From Deltaproteobacteria bacterium (GTDB lineage Bacteria; Desulfobacterota; Desulfobaccia; Desulfobaccales; 0-14-0-80-60-11): 42,954 bases of DNA. Within the stretch, counting starts at the first letter, position 1. Each line of letters starts with the position of its first letter. Under the pieces are notes generated by a model, which had not been told where the DNA came from, made no database searches, and saw only the letters and a list, made by a program, of their open reading frames with translations. Location: contig JAMCQY010000343.1 of NCBI GenBank assembly GCA_023381945.1, forward strand, positions 1 to 42,954. The letters run 5' to 3'. The position numbers and the translations under genes are program-made. This document shows positions 32,691 to 41,898 of the stretch, piece by piece.

Positions 32691-33000
32691 CGCCGTTAAT
32701 CTTTCTTAACCTTTTAACCCCCCCTTAAGCAGGATCTTATCCTTCCTTATTCCAGCCTGTTTTCCAGCCGCTAATCCGGGTGAGCCGAGAAGCTGATCCC
32801 TGGGTCAGTCTTGCCGTTTGCCGCCGGCCGAAGCCGCCGGTTCCTGCGTGCGCTAAGAGGCGCAGGCTATAATTGCTGCCTCGCTTTATCTCTGTGGCAA
32901 AAAGCGATGGTAAATTATAGGCTTGGCTTTTTTCGCCCTGCGCCCTTTGCCGTTAACCACGATCTCACGAATGCTTAGCCATTAGAATTGGAGGTTTTTG

Positions 33001-34275
33001 ATGTCAACCGCGTACAACGACATGTGGGAAGGCTTGAACCTGGACCTGGAGGCCCACGAAGGGCTGTTGTCGGTCTTGGGAAAATTTTACGGGGACATCT
33101 ATCTGAGCCAGTCCGGCCGCCTCAAGGGCATGGAATACCTGGACTTCGTCCTCTCCGAAGTTCACGGCCTGCGCATCAAGGAGTTGCAGGATGCCAAGGC
33201 CCAGGGACGCAAGGTAGTCGGCACCTTCTGCGTCTTTGTGCCGGAGGAGTTGGTCCTGGCCGCCGACGCCGTTCACGTCGGCCTCTGCGCCGGCGCCGAA
33301 ATCGGTAAGGAGGCCGCTGAAAAGATCCTGCCCCGCAACACCTGCGCCCTGATCAAATCCTTTGTGGGTTTTAAACTGGCCCGCCTCTGCCCCTTCATCG
33401 AATCCTGCGACCTGGTGGTGGGCGAAACCACTTGCGACGGCAAAAAAAAGGCCTACGAAATCTTCGCCGACTACGCCCCGGTCTATGTCATGGAAATCCC
33501 CCAGATGAAGCAGGCCTGCGACCGGGAGCTCTGGAAGGCCGAGGTCCTGCGTTTTCGGGCGGAAATCGAGAAGGTCAGCGGTCAAAAAATCACCGCCCCC
33601 AAACTCAAGGAAGCCATTCGCCTGGTGAACGCCCGGCGCCAAGCGCTGCAGCGCCTCAACCGCCTGCGGGCCGCGGTGCCCGCCCCGATCTCCGGCCGGG
33701 ACGCGCTCCTCATCAACCAGATCAGCTTCTATGACGATCCGGTACGCTTCACCGGCAAAATCAGCCAGCTCTGCGATGAATTGGAGTCCAGGGTGCAGGC
33801 GGGCGCAGGCGTGGCCCCGAAAAATACCCCCCGCTTCCTGCTTTCCGGCTGCCCCATGGCCGTGCCCAATTGGAAGCTCCCCTATATCGTTGAGTCCTCC
33901 GGCGCAGTCATCGTCGGCGAGGAATCCTGTATCGGCGCCCGCAGCACCCGGGACCTGGTGAATGAGTCCGGCGAGACCATGGAGGAGATGCTGGATGCCA
34001 TGGTTGACCGCTATATGAAAATCGACTGTGCCTGCTTCACCCCCAACCCCGAGCGCCTGGACCACGTCGTGGCCATGGCCCGCGACCTGAAGGCCGACGG
34101 CGTCATCCATTACGGCCTCACCTTCTGTCAGCCTTACGCCATGGAGGCCCTCAAGGTGGAAAAGGCTCTAACCGCGGCGGGCATCCCCATGCTCAGCATC
34201 GAGACCGATTACAGCATGGAAGACGTAGAACAGCTCAAAACCCGGGTGGAAGCCTTTGTCGAGATGATAATGTAG
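33001..34275 (+). CDS. Double-cubane-cluster-type protein (HgdB/BcrC superfamily, YjiM-like)
   Basis: The 424-aa protein belongs to the 2-hydroxyacyl-CoA dehydratase/benzoyl-CoA reductase subunit superfamily and is most like single-subunit double-cubane proteins (DCCP/YjiM), which reduce small molecules at an Fe8S9-type cluster after ATP-driven electron injection by a cognate ASKHA activator. Cysteines fall at 77, 96, 115, 130, 136 and 145 (GTFCVFVPEEL, VGLCAGAE, LCPFIESCDLV, ETTCDGKK), with more in SGCPM, EESCIGAR and DCACF. It is encoded alone rather than with a partner subunit, and the activator follows, as in DCCP pairs. ATG 33001 has GGAGG 7 bp upstream. The stop TAG is supplied by a REP element. 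The physiological substrate is unknown. Confidence 0.85.
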   Translation: MSTAYNDMWEGLNLDLEAHEGLLSVLGKFYGDIYLSQSGRLKGMEYLDFVLSEVHGLRIKELQDAKAQGRKVVGTFCVFVPEELVLAADAVHVGLCAGAEIGKEAAEKILPRNTCALIKSFVGFKLARLCPFIESCDLVVGETTCDGKKKAYEIFADYAPVYVMEIPQMKQACDRELWKAEVLRFRAEIEKVSGQKITAPKLKEAIRLVNARRQALQRLNRLRAAVPAPISGRDALLINQISFYDDPVRFTGKISQLCDELESRVQAGAGVAPKNTPRFLLSGCPMAVPNWKLPYIVESSGAVIVGEESCIGARSTRDLVNESGETMEEMLDAMVDRYMKIDCACFTPNPERLDHVVAMARDLKADGVIHYGLTFCQPYAMEALKVEKALTAAGIPMLSIETDYSMEDVEQLKTRVEAFVEMIM

Positions 34276-34325
34276 GACAGCCGCCCCCGGCTGTCCGATG
34301 ACAGGCGAAGGCGCCTGTCCTACAT
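34270..34325 (+). repeat. Double-hairpin GTAG REP (family B), copy in the double-cubane operon
   Basis: ATGTAGGACAGCC and GGCTGTCC form one hairpin, ACAGGCG-AAG-GCGCCTGT the second, and outer ATGTAGGACA pairs with TGTCCTACAT. It starts at the last sense codon of the preceding gene and provides its TAG stop. The element inside the MITE at 11534-11588 has the same plan and partly the same sequence. Confidence 0.85.
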
Positions 34326-34337
34326 ATTTTTGCCTCT

Positions 34338-34390
34338 CGTTCCCAAGCTCCTGCTTGGGAACGCAAATTTATGCCAAGCTCCTGCTTGGC
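34338..34390. repeat. Two CCAAGC-CCT-GCTTGG palindromes
   Basis: CGTTCCCAAGC-TCCT-GCTTGGGAACG (34338-34363) is followed by GCCAAGC-TCCT-GCTTGGC (34373-34390). They sit in the 130-bp gap of the operon just before the activator's ribosome binding site and could modulate or partly terminate transcription into it. Confidence 0.75.
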
Positions 34391-34405
34391 CCAGGATAGG
34401 ACCTC

Positions 34406-35212
34406 TTGAACCCTAAAAACCTCATCGCCGGCCTGGACATCGGCTCCCGCTCCATTGAATTGGTTCTCCTGGAAGCGGGCCGGCTGGTGGATATGGCCAA
34501 ACTGCCCACTACCTTCGATCCCCTGGCCCAATGCCGGCGTTTGCTGCAGTCGGTTAACGGCGTCCCCATGGTGGCCACCGGCTACGGCCGCAAACTCCTG
34601 AAGGACAACTTTCCCGACCGTCAGGTCACCGTCATCACCGAGATTCAGGCCTACGCCCTGGGAGCGCACCGCCTGTGCCCCGAGGCCCGCGCCGTCTTGG
34701 ACATCGGCGGCCAGGATACCAAGGCCATCGCCCTGGCCCCGGACGGCCGGGTGCTGAAATTCGACATGAACGACCGGTGCGCCGCGGGCACCGGCAAATT
34801 CCTGGAGTTCATGGCCACCGCTCTCCAGGTTGATCTGGAGGACTTTGGCGTCTTTGCCCTCCGGGCCGACAAGCGCCTCCGGATCAACAGCATGTGCACC
34901 GTATTCGCCGAAAGCGAGGCCACCTCCCTCATGGCCCGGGGCGAAAGCGCCGCCAACATCGCCCTGGGCCTCCACCTGGCCATTGTCCAGCGCACCGCGG
35001 CCATGTTGCGCCGGGTGGGCTTGACCTCGCCGTTGTGCTTCGCCGGCGGCGTGGCCCACAACCCCTGCGTCGTGAAGCTTTTGGAAGAGACCCTCCAGCT
35101 GCCCGTCGTTGTCCCGGAGCAGCCGGACCTGGTGGGCGCCCTGGGCGCCGCCCTTTATGGACAAAAGCTCTTGGGGTTCGGCCCACCGAGGCCAAATTAT
35201 GAGAAGCCGTAA
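34406..35212 (+). CDS. ASKHA-family activator ATPase of the double-cubane protein (HgdC/YjiL-like)
   Basis: The 268-aa ATPase of the BadF/BcrA/HgdC family delivers electrons to the partner protein by an ATP-driven conformational change. Phosphate-1 motif GLDIGSRSIELVLLE, phosphate-2 motif VLDIGGQDTKAIAL and adenosine motif FAGGVAHNPCVVKLL are present. The two cysteines that bridge a 4Fe-4S cluster across the homodimer lie in NDRCAAGTGKF and INSMCTVFAES. The start is a TTG at 34406 with AGGA 4 bp upstream. No ATG is nearby in frame. It is separated from its partner gene only by REP-type DNA, so the pair is one operon. Confidence 0.9.
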   Translation: MNPKNLIAGLDIGSRSIELVLLEAGRLVDMAKLPTTFDPLAQCRRLLQSVNGVPMVATGYGRKLLKDNFPDRQVTVITEIQAYALGAHRLCPEARAVLDIGGQDTKAIALAPDGRVLKFDMNDRCAAGTGKFLEFMATALQVDLEDFGVFALRADKRLRINSMCTVFAESEATSLMARGESAANIALGLHLAIVQRTAAMLRRVGLTSPLCFAGGVAHNPCVVKLLEETLQLPVVVPEQPDLVGALGAALYGQKLLGFGPPRPNYEKP

Positions 35213-35269
35213 GGCGGGGTCTCGCCCCATTTTGCAAGGTGGTGCGTATTACACATTAATGGAGAAGAT

Positions 35270-36283
35270 ATGCTGAAATTGATCGTTTGGCTCGGGGTCC
35301 TGGGGACCCTGATTTCCGCCGCCCCGTCCTGGTCCGCCAGTCAGTCGGGCCTGGTCACCATGCACTTTGACCTGTCGGCTCAACCTTCCGGTGAAGAGGT
35401 AAAGTTGTGGATTCCCTATCCGGTTTCCGATCAAGACCAACTCATCAGTGATATCCGGGTCGCCGGCGACTACCGCACCTATGCGGTTTATACCGACCCC
35501 GGGCATGGCAATGCCATTCTCTTTGCAATCTGGGACAAGGGCGCCAAGAGCCGCAAACTTGACCTGTCCTTTAAGGCCCAGCGGCAGGAACTGGCGCGCC
35601 GCGATTTCCCCGCCCAGGAACCTGGTTGGGATCAGGCCGATTTCCGCCCTTATCTCCAGGCCACCCGCCTCGGCCACATAGACGGCAAAGTCAAGGAGTT
35701 GGCCGCCGCCATCACCCAGGGGCAGAAAACGGTGCGGGGCAAAGCCAGGGCCATTTATGATTGGGTTTGCAAAAATATGTACCGCGATCCGGACACCAGG
35801 GGCTGCGGCACCGGGGATGTCTGTGCCTTGCTGAAGAAACCCGGCGGCAAATGCACCGACATCTCTTCGGTGTTCGTGGCCCTGGCCCGCGCCGCCGGAG
35901 TCCCGGCCCGGGAAGTCTTCGGCCTGCGGTTGGGGAAGAAACCCCAGGAAGATCTCACCCAAAGCCAGCATTGCTGGGCGGAATTCCACCTGCCCGGATA
36001 TGGTTGGGTGCCGGTGGACCCGGCCGACGTGCGCAAAGCCATGTTGGTTGAGAAGCTGAAACCGGAAGATCCCAAGACTAAAACCTATGAAGAATATTTT
36101 TGGGGAGGCCTCGACCAGTACCGGATCAAGCTCGCCATGGGCCGGGACCTGGTCCTGAACCCGCCCCAGAACGGCGAACCCCTCAACACCTTCGGCTATC
36201 CCTTTGCCCAGGTGGGGGGCCAGACCATCGACTGGCTCGATCCCGCTACCTTCAAATATCAGTTCACCTGGAAAATGCCCTAA
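35270..36283 (+). CDS. Secreted transglutaminase-like domain protein
   Basis: The protein has 337 aa. A signal peptide (residues 1-24, MLKLIVWLGVLGTLISAAPS onward) directs it to the periplasm. The C-terminal half is a transglutaminase-like cysteine-protease fold: Cys in PGGKCTDISSVFVALARAAG, His in SQHCWAEFHLPGYG and Asp in WVPVDPADVRKAM. Bacterial members are usually peptidases or peptide cross-linkers of unknown substrate. ATG 35270 fits the signal peptide. It lies 57 bp after the activator gene, but a functional link with the Fe-S operon is not apparent. Confidence 0.88.
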   Translation: MLKLIVWLGVLGTLISAAPSWSASQSGLVTMHFDLSAQPSGEEVKLWIPYPVSDQDQLISDIRVAGDYRTYAVYTDPGHGNAILFAIWDKGAKSRKLDLSFKAQRQELARRDFPAQEPGWDQADFRPYLQATRLGHIDGKVKELAAAITQGQKTVRGKARAIYDWVCKNMYRDPDTRGCGTGDVCALLKKPGGKCTDISSVFVALARAAGVPAREVFGLRLGKKPQEDLTQSQHCWAEFHLPGYGWVPVDPADVRKAMLVEKLKPEDPKTKTYEEYFWGGLDQYRIKLAMGRDLVLNPPQNGEPLNTFGYPFAQVGGQTIDWLDPATFKYQFTWKMP

Positions 36284-36307
36284 GAAAAATGCCACTGCCG
36301 TAATAGT

Positions 36308-36330
36308 GGGGCAGGCCTCCGTGCCTGCCC
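36308..36330. repeat. Palindrome GGGGCAGGC/GCCTGCCC
   Basis: GGGGCAGGC-CTCCGT-GCCTGCCC is a short hairpin just after the transglutaminase-like gene. It may end that transcript. The 180 bp from here to msbA contain only A/T-rich DNA and an AACTCAAAACT-type tandem repeat at about 36481-36505. Confidence 0.7.
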
Positions 36331-36512
36331 TGATATCTTGGCACCCATGCCCTACCCTTCCTTTCTTGGCACTCCCCGGATTTTGATAGAAAATCCCTCA
36401 TCAATAAGTTAATATATTTAAAAAATAACGATTTTACGATTTGTCCATCCGAATCGTACGAATGATTTTTTTCTTTCTCTTAACTCAAAACTCGAAACTC
36501 AAAACTGCCTCT

Positions 36513-38306
<1,794 letters not shown>

Positions 38307-38312
38307 AGCATC

Positions 38313-38341
38313 GTAGGGGCGGGTTTTAAACCCGCCCCTAC
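38313..38341. repeat. GTAG palindrome GTAGGGGCGGG/CCCGCCCCTAC
   Basis: A perfect 11-bp stem around TTTTAAA starts 7 bp after the msbA stop. It begins and ends with GTAG/CTAC and is related to 15564-15588. It may terminate the msbA transcript. Confidence 0.8.
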
Positions 38342-38421
38342 AAAACATCAAAAAATTAGGAAGCATTGTTGGGGCAATATGGTAGTCGTCAGAATGATGC
38401 TTGATAGTTGTTAATTATCAT

Positions 38422-38877
38422 ATGAACAAAAAAATCGAACAAGAGTGGAAATCTTTTGAAAGGCTAGTAGCCGCAATCCAACAAGTGGAACATAATGGAG
38501 CTAAAGTACTATGGAATGATAAGATTAACGGGCGACAATTCGATATCACAATAAGGTTTCAGTATGGAATACATGAATACCTTACAGTTATTGAATGCAA
38601 GAAAAATCAACGACCTATTTCTATTGAAATAATCGAGGCATTTATAACTAAGGCTAATGATGCCAAAGCAAACAAAGCAATAATGGTTTCTAGTTCAAGG
38701 TATCAAGAAGGTTGTACTAAAATTGCCCAAAAACACAATATTGAACTTCTGACATTAACAGAGATCAATAAAATCCCGAAAGAGATATTAAGTAATGCTT
38801 TTATTCAAATATTTACGAAATTATTCTTTGCAATGAAAATATACCTCTTGTTCGATTTCCAAAGCCTTCGAAAATAA
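38422..38877 (+). CDS. Mrr-like restriction endonuclease domain protein, N-terminal part of a probably frameshifted gene
   Basis: The ORF has 151 codons with clearly AT-rich composition unlike the flanking msbA/lpxK. Residues 1-120 form a PD-(D/E)xK/Mrr-type nuclease domain: NDKINGRQFDITIRF (Asp) and YLTVIECKKNQRPISIEIIE (E-x-K), then KANKAIMVSSSRYQEGC. After about residue 135 the sequence degrades (TKLFFAMKIYLLFDFQS). In a second frame 38820-38897 reads NENIPLVRFPKPSKIRKLI, and in the third the 38888-39427 ORF continues, so the intact ancestor was probably one protein of about 330 aa. The ATG at 38422 lacks a strong ribosome binding site. It is probably an acquired, decaying defence-type gene. 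Confidence 0.7.
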   Translation: MNKKIEQEWKSFERLVAAIQQVEHNGAKVLWNDKINGRQFDITIRFQYGIHEYLTVIECKKNQRPISIEIIEAFITKANDAKANKAIMVSSSRYQEGCTKIAQKHNIELLTLTEINKIPKEILSNAFIQIFTKLFFAMKIYLLFDFQSLRK

Positions 38878-38887
38878 GAAAATTAAT

Positions 38888-39427
38888 TTGCAAAAAGTAA
38901 TTAATAAGTATTTACCTGAATTAATTTGTAAAGCTAATGAAAATGAACAAAAGTTTAATATTGAGATTAGAGAAAAATGTGAAGTACATGTCCCAATTTT
39001 CGAGAAAAAGATTATCATTTCCTCAATTTCATTTAAGTATAAGATAGTTCCAGCTATAATATTACCAGGTCCCGGGTTAGATCCTTACCTAATTGAAAAG
39101 TTAAGTATCGCATATGAGTATAAAAATGTGTTAGCTAACTTATCAAAAACATTTTTCACAGCGGATCTTAAATTGGGTTTCGACACAATTTTGAGAGCTG
39201 GTCATTTTTATATAAATCCAAAAATGGAATTTAATTATTACTGCGAAAGAATTGAAAACGGTATTGCGACGTTAATTTTCGTAGAGTCTTATCAGCACGG
39301 AGAATTAATTCAAGCGGAATTTACTCAATCTATCGAGTTTCAGAATCAATTTGTTGAAATTTCTGATCCAAATGAAATTAACCGCTTAAATAACCTGTTA
39401 ACAGAAATTCGTAATTATCCGAAATAG
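38888..39427 (+). CDS. C-terminal part of the frameshifted Mrr-like gene (or separate hypothetical protein)
   Basis: The ORF has 179 codons opened by a TTG without a ribosome binding site, 10 bp after the previous stop and in another frame. It is AT-rich like the preceding ORF. The content (INKYLPELICKANENEQKF, ISFKYKIVPAIILPGPGLDP) is well-formed globular protein without a known catalytic motif. I recall Mrr-like proteins that continue into a similar region, which supports a single broken gene spanning 38422-39427, but this memory is not verified. Confidence 0.55.
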   Translation: MQKVINKYLPELICKANENEQKFNIEIREKCEVHVPIFEKKIIISSISFKYKIVPAIILPGPGLDPYLIEKLSIAYEYKNVLANLSKTFFTADLKLGFDTILRAGHFYINPKMEFNYYCERIENGIATLIFVESYQHGELIQAEFTQSIEFQNQFVEISDPNEINRLNNLLTEIRNYPK

Positions 39428-39505
39428 ATATCGAATACTTTTCTTACAATAAAAAGATGGTGCTTTTATATTTAAAAAGCCATTAATCTTCATTTAGAAT
39501 AAGCC

Positions 39506-39574
39506 ATGCACCCCTACCTCCACCACCTCTTTGATTGCTTCCAGGGCCGCGGCGAGGCCCCCGCGGCGCCTTGA
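39506..39574 (+). pseudogene. Truncated duplicate of the lpxK 5' end
   Basis: The ATG at 39506 opens MHPYLHHLFDCFQGRGEAPA plus two residues and a stop. Bases 39521-39570 match 40670-40719, the true lpxK start region, at 48 of 50 positions, then similarity stops abruptly. The fragment lies 1149 bp upstream of the real copy, with mscS between them. It marks a duplication or insertion breakpoint in an ancestral msbA-lpxK neighbourhood. Confidence 0.85.
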
Positions 39575-39797
39575 TTCACCGGGCGCGGGCTCCTGCCACT
39601 CCCTGGCTATTCTTGATTTACCCTCGAGACGATCTTAATTTCTTAACCATCCAATCAATTCAAATTTATCTTGCTGCTCGAATACCTCAAGGCGTTTCCT
39701 CGAAACTTCTTTCAGCTTTTGTTTCAGATCGATTGTGAGGTTTCCTGGGGGACGAGAAGCCCAAAGATAACAAGTCCGGGAGGTCAAGGAGATGAAG

Positions 39798-40622
39798 ATG
39801 GCCATGGATTTCGAAAAAATGGCAGCTCTGATATTCGAGAAAATTGGAGGCTGGCTAACGGTCGCCGTCAAGATGCTGCCCAATCTGGTAGTCATGGTTT
39901 TTGTCCTGATTTTCTTCTGGATAATCAGTCTCGTGCTCGCCCAGGTTGCCTTGAATTCGACGCGAAGGATTTCAAAACAGGAGCATCTGGCCAGGTTGAT
40001 GGGCCGCTTAGCCAAATGGGCCGTTATTGCCGTCGGTGTGGTGCTGGCCCTGGATGTCCTGCATCTGGATAAGGCGGTGGCCTCGCTGCTGGCTGGCATC
40101 GGCATCCTCGGCGTGGCCATCGGCTTCGCTTCCAAGGATATTGCCGCTAACTTTATGGCCGGAATGCTACTCACCCTGATCCCGCCTTTCCGGGTCGGTG
40201 ATCTGATAAAAAGCCAGAATTTTACCGGCTATGTGGAAGAAATCGCCTTGCGGGCCACCATTGGGCGCAACCTTGAGGGCGATCGGGTTTTCCTGCCCAA
40301 TAAAGATGTTTTGGGAAACGAAATTATCAACTATACTATCCTGGGGGGACGGCGCGTGGTCTTGGACGTCTCCGTGGCGTATAACAATGATCTAAACACG
40401 GTTGAGTCAGCCGCGGTCGAGGCGATCAAATCCCTAAAATCGCGGAAAAAGGAGAAGCCGGTAGAATTTTTCCTGAAAGAGTTTGGCAGCAATACCATAA
40501 AATTTACCATCCGCTTTTGGACCGATGCCGAACAACAGAAGGACATTCTCCAGGCCCAAAGCGATGCCATCAGGGCCCTCAAACAAACCTTTGACGAGCG
40601 CGAAATTGTTGTGAATCCTTGA
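39798..40622 (+). CDS. Small-conductance mechanosensitive channel (MscS family)
   Basis: The 274-aa inner-membrane channel opens under membrane tension and releases solutes on hypo-osmotic shock. Three TM segments (LPNLVVMVFVLIFFWIISLV, WAVIAVGVVLALDVL and the pore helix SLLAGIGILGVAIGFASKDI) are followed by the MscS beta domain (FRVGDLIKSQNFTGYVEEI, RVFLPNKDVLGNEIINY) and the C-terminal alpha/beta domain. ATG 39798 is preferred over 39792 because AAGGAG ends 6 bp before it. It lies between the lpxK fragment and intact lpxK, so it probably arrived by the rearrangement that split the locus. Confidence 0.92.
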   Translation: MAMDFEKMAALIFEKIGGWLTVAVKMLPNLVVMVFVLIFFWIISLVLAQVALNSTRRISKQEHLARLMGRLAKWAVIAVGVVLALDVLHLDKAVASLLAGIGILGVAIGFASKDIAANFMAGMLLTLIPPFRVGDLIKSQNFTGYVEEIALRATIGRNLEGDRVFLPNKDVLGNEIINYTILGGRRVVLDVSVAYNNDLNTVESAAVEAIKSLKSRKKEKPVEFFLKEFGSNTIKFTIRFWTDAEQQKDILQAQSDAIRALKQTFDEREIVVNP

Positions 40623-40648
40623 TGCAGGAAACCAAATACCCGTTGTAA

Positions 40649-41737
40649 ATGCAGATGCGCTCTATTTGGCACCACCTCTTTGATTGCCTCCAGGGCCGCG
40701 GCGAGGCCGCCGCGGCGCCCCGGTGTTCCCTGAGCGCCGTGGCGGGAGGATTGGCCGTGGTTTATGGTCTGGGGGCGCGGCTCAGGCGCAGTCTTTATGC
40801 CAACGAAGTTATTCTGCCCAAGCGCCTGCCCGCCCCGGTGGTGAGTGTCGGCAACCTGGCGGTGGGCGGCACCGGCAAGACCCCGGTGTCCGCCACCCTC
40901 ACCCGCCTTTTTCAGGATCATGGCCGCCGGGTGGCCATCCTCAGCCGGGGTTACGGCGGCCAGAACTCTGAAGTAACCTGCATCTCCGACGGTGAAAATA
41001 TCTTTGCCCAGCCGCCCCAGGTGGGTGAAGAGGCCTACTGGCTGGCCAGAAACCTGCCCGGCGCCGCGGTTTATACCGGCGCCTCGCGCTATGCCGCCGG
41101 CCAGGCTGCCTGGGAGCAATTCCGCCCCGATCTCTTTTTGCTGGACGACGGCTTTCAGCACTTCCAACTGCACCGCGACCTGGATATCGTCCTGTTGGAC
41201 GCGGCCGCCCCCTTCGGCAACGGCTTTCTTTTGCCCCGGGGGATTCTGCGGGAGCCCAAATCAGCCCTGGCCGCGGCCCAGGTGCTCATTCTCACCCGCT
41301 TTCAGGAAGAGCGCGACCAGCAGCGGCTTACGGCCCTGCAAACCGCCTATCCCGCCAAAACCGTGTTGACCGCCGCCATCGCCCCCAGTGCGGTTCGCCT
41401 CTATCCCGAGGGCCGCACCGAATCTCCCAAGTCCTTACAACGCCAGCCCCTGCTGGCCTTCGCCGGCCTGGCCCGGCCGGAGTTTTTTCAGCGCAGCCTG
41501 GCGGACCTGGGCGTCCGGTTGACCGGCTTCCGGGCCTTTCCGGATCATCATCCCTTCACCCCGGCGGAAGAGGCGGCCCTGGTCCAGGAGGCTCAATCAA
41601 CCGGGGCTGCGGCCCTGATTACCACGGCCAAGGATTGGGCCCGCCTGGCGGAAAAGTGGGACGCCGTCTTGCCTCTTTGGGTCCTGGAGGTGGAAGCCCA
41701 AATCGACCGGCCCGAACGCATCTTGGAGTTTCTATAA
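40649..41737 (+). CDS. lpxK: Tetraacyldisaccharide 4'-kinase (LpxK)
   Basis: Phosphorylates the lipid A precursor tetraacyldisaccharide-1-P at the 4' position at the inner membrane. The 362 aa include an N-terminal membrane-associated helix (AVAGGLAVVYGLGARLRRSL), P-loop VVSVGNLAVGGTGKTPV, RVAILSRGYGGQ, DLFLLDDGFQHFQLHRDLDI and the C-terminal FRAFPDHHPFTPAEEAAL. The ATG at 40649 has no clear ribosome binding site, and an in-frame ATG is at 40655. Its first 70 bp are duplicated at 39521-39570. It is followed by a heptosyltransferase, so lipid A/core genes cluster here. Confidence 0.94.
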   Translation: MQMRSIWHHLFDCLQGRGEAAAAPRCSLSAVAGGLAVVYGLGARLRRSLYANEVILPKRLPAPVVSVGNLAVGGTGKTPVSATLTRLFQDHGRRVAILSRGYGGQNSEVTCISDGENIFAQPPQVGEEAYWLARNLPGAAVYTGASRYAAGQAAWEQFRPDLFLLDDGFQHFQLHRDLDIVLLDAAAPFGNGFLLPRGILREPKSALAAAQVLILTRFQEERDQQRLTALQTAYPAKTVLTAAIAPSAVRLYPEGRTESPKSLQRQPLLAFAGLARPEFFQRSLADLGVRLTGFRAFPDHHPFTPAEEAALVQEAQSTGAAALITTAKDWARLAEKWDAVLPLWVLEVEAQIDRPERILEFL

Positions 41738-41784
41738 ATCAGCATCCATGCGATAATAAATAGGTAACGGCATCACCATAATTC

Positions 41785-41841
41785 GGCGGGCGGGGACGCC
41801 CGCCCCACCAATACCCGGTGGCGCAGGCGCCTCGCCTGCGC
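41785..41841. repeat. Two palindromes before the heptosyltransferase
   Basis: A GGGCGGGGACGCCCGCCCC-type hairpin (41785-41806) and GCGCAGGCG-CCT-CGCCTGCGC (41821-41841). The second is the same family as the hairpin translated inside the ABC permease (6091-6111). Confidence 0.8.
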
Positions 41842-41898
41842 TTAATTTGTATTGTTTACTCCCCTGGATCAGCATTATTCGGCTCAATAAAGATAAAC

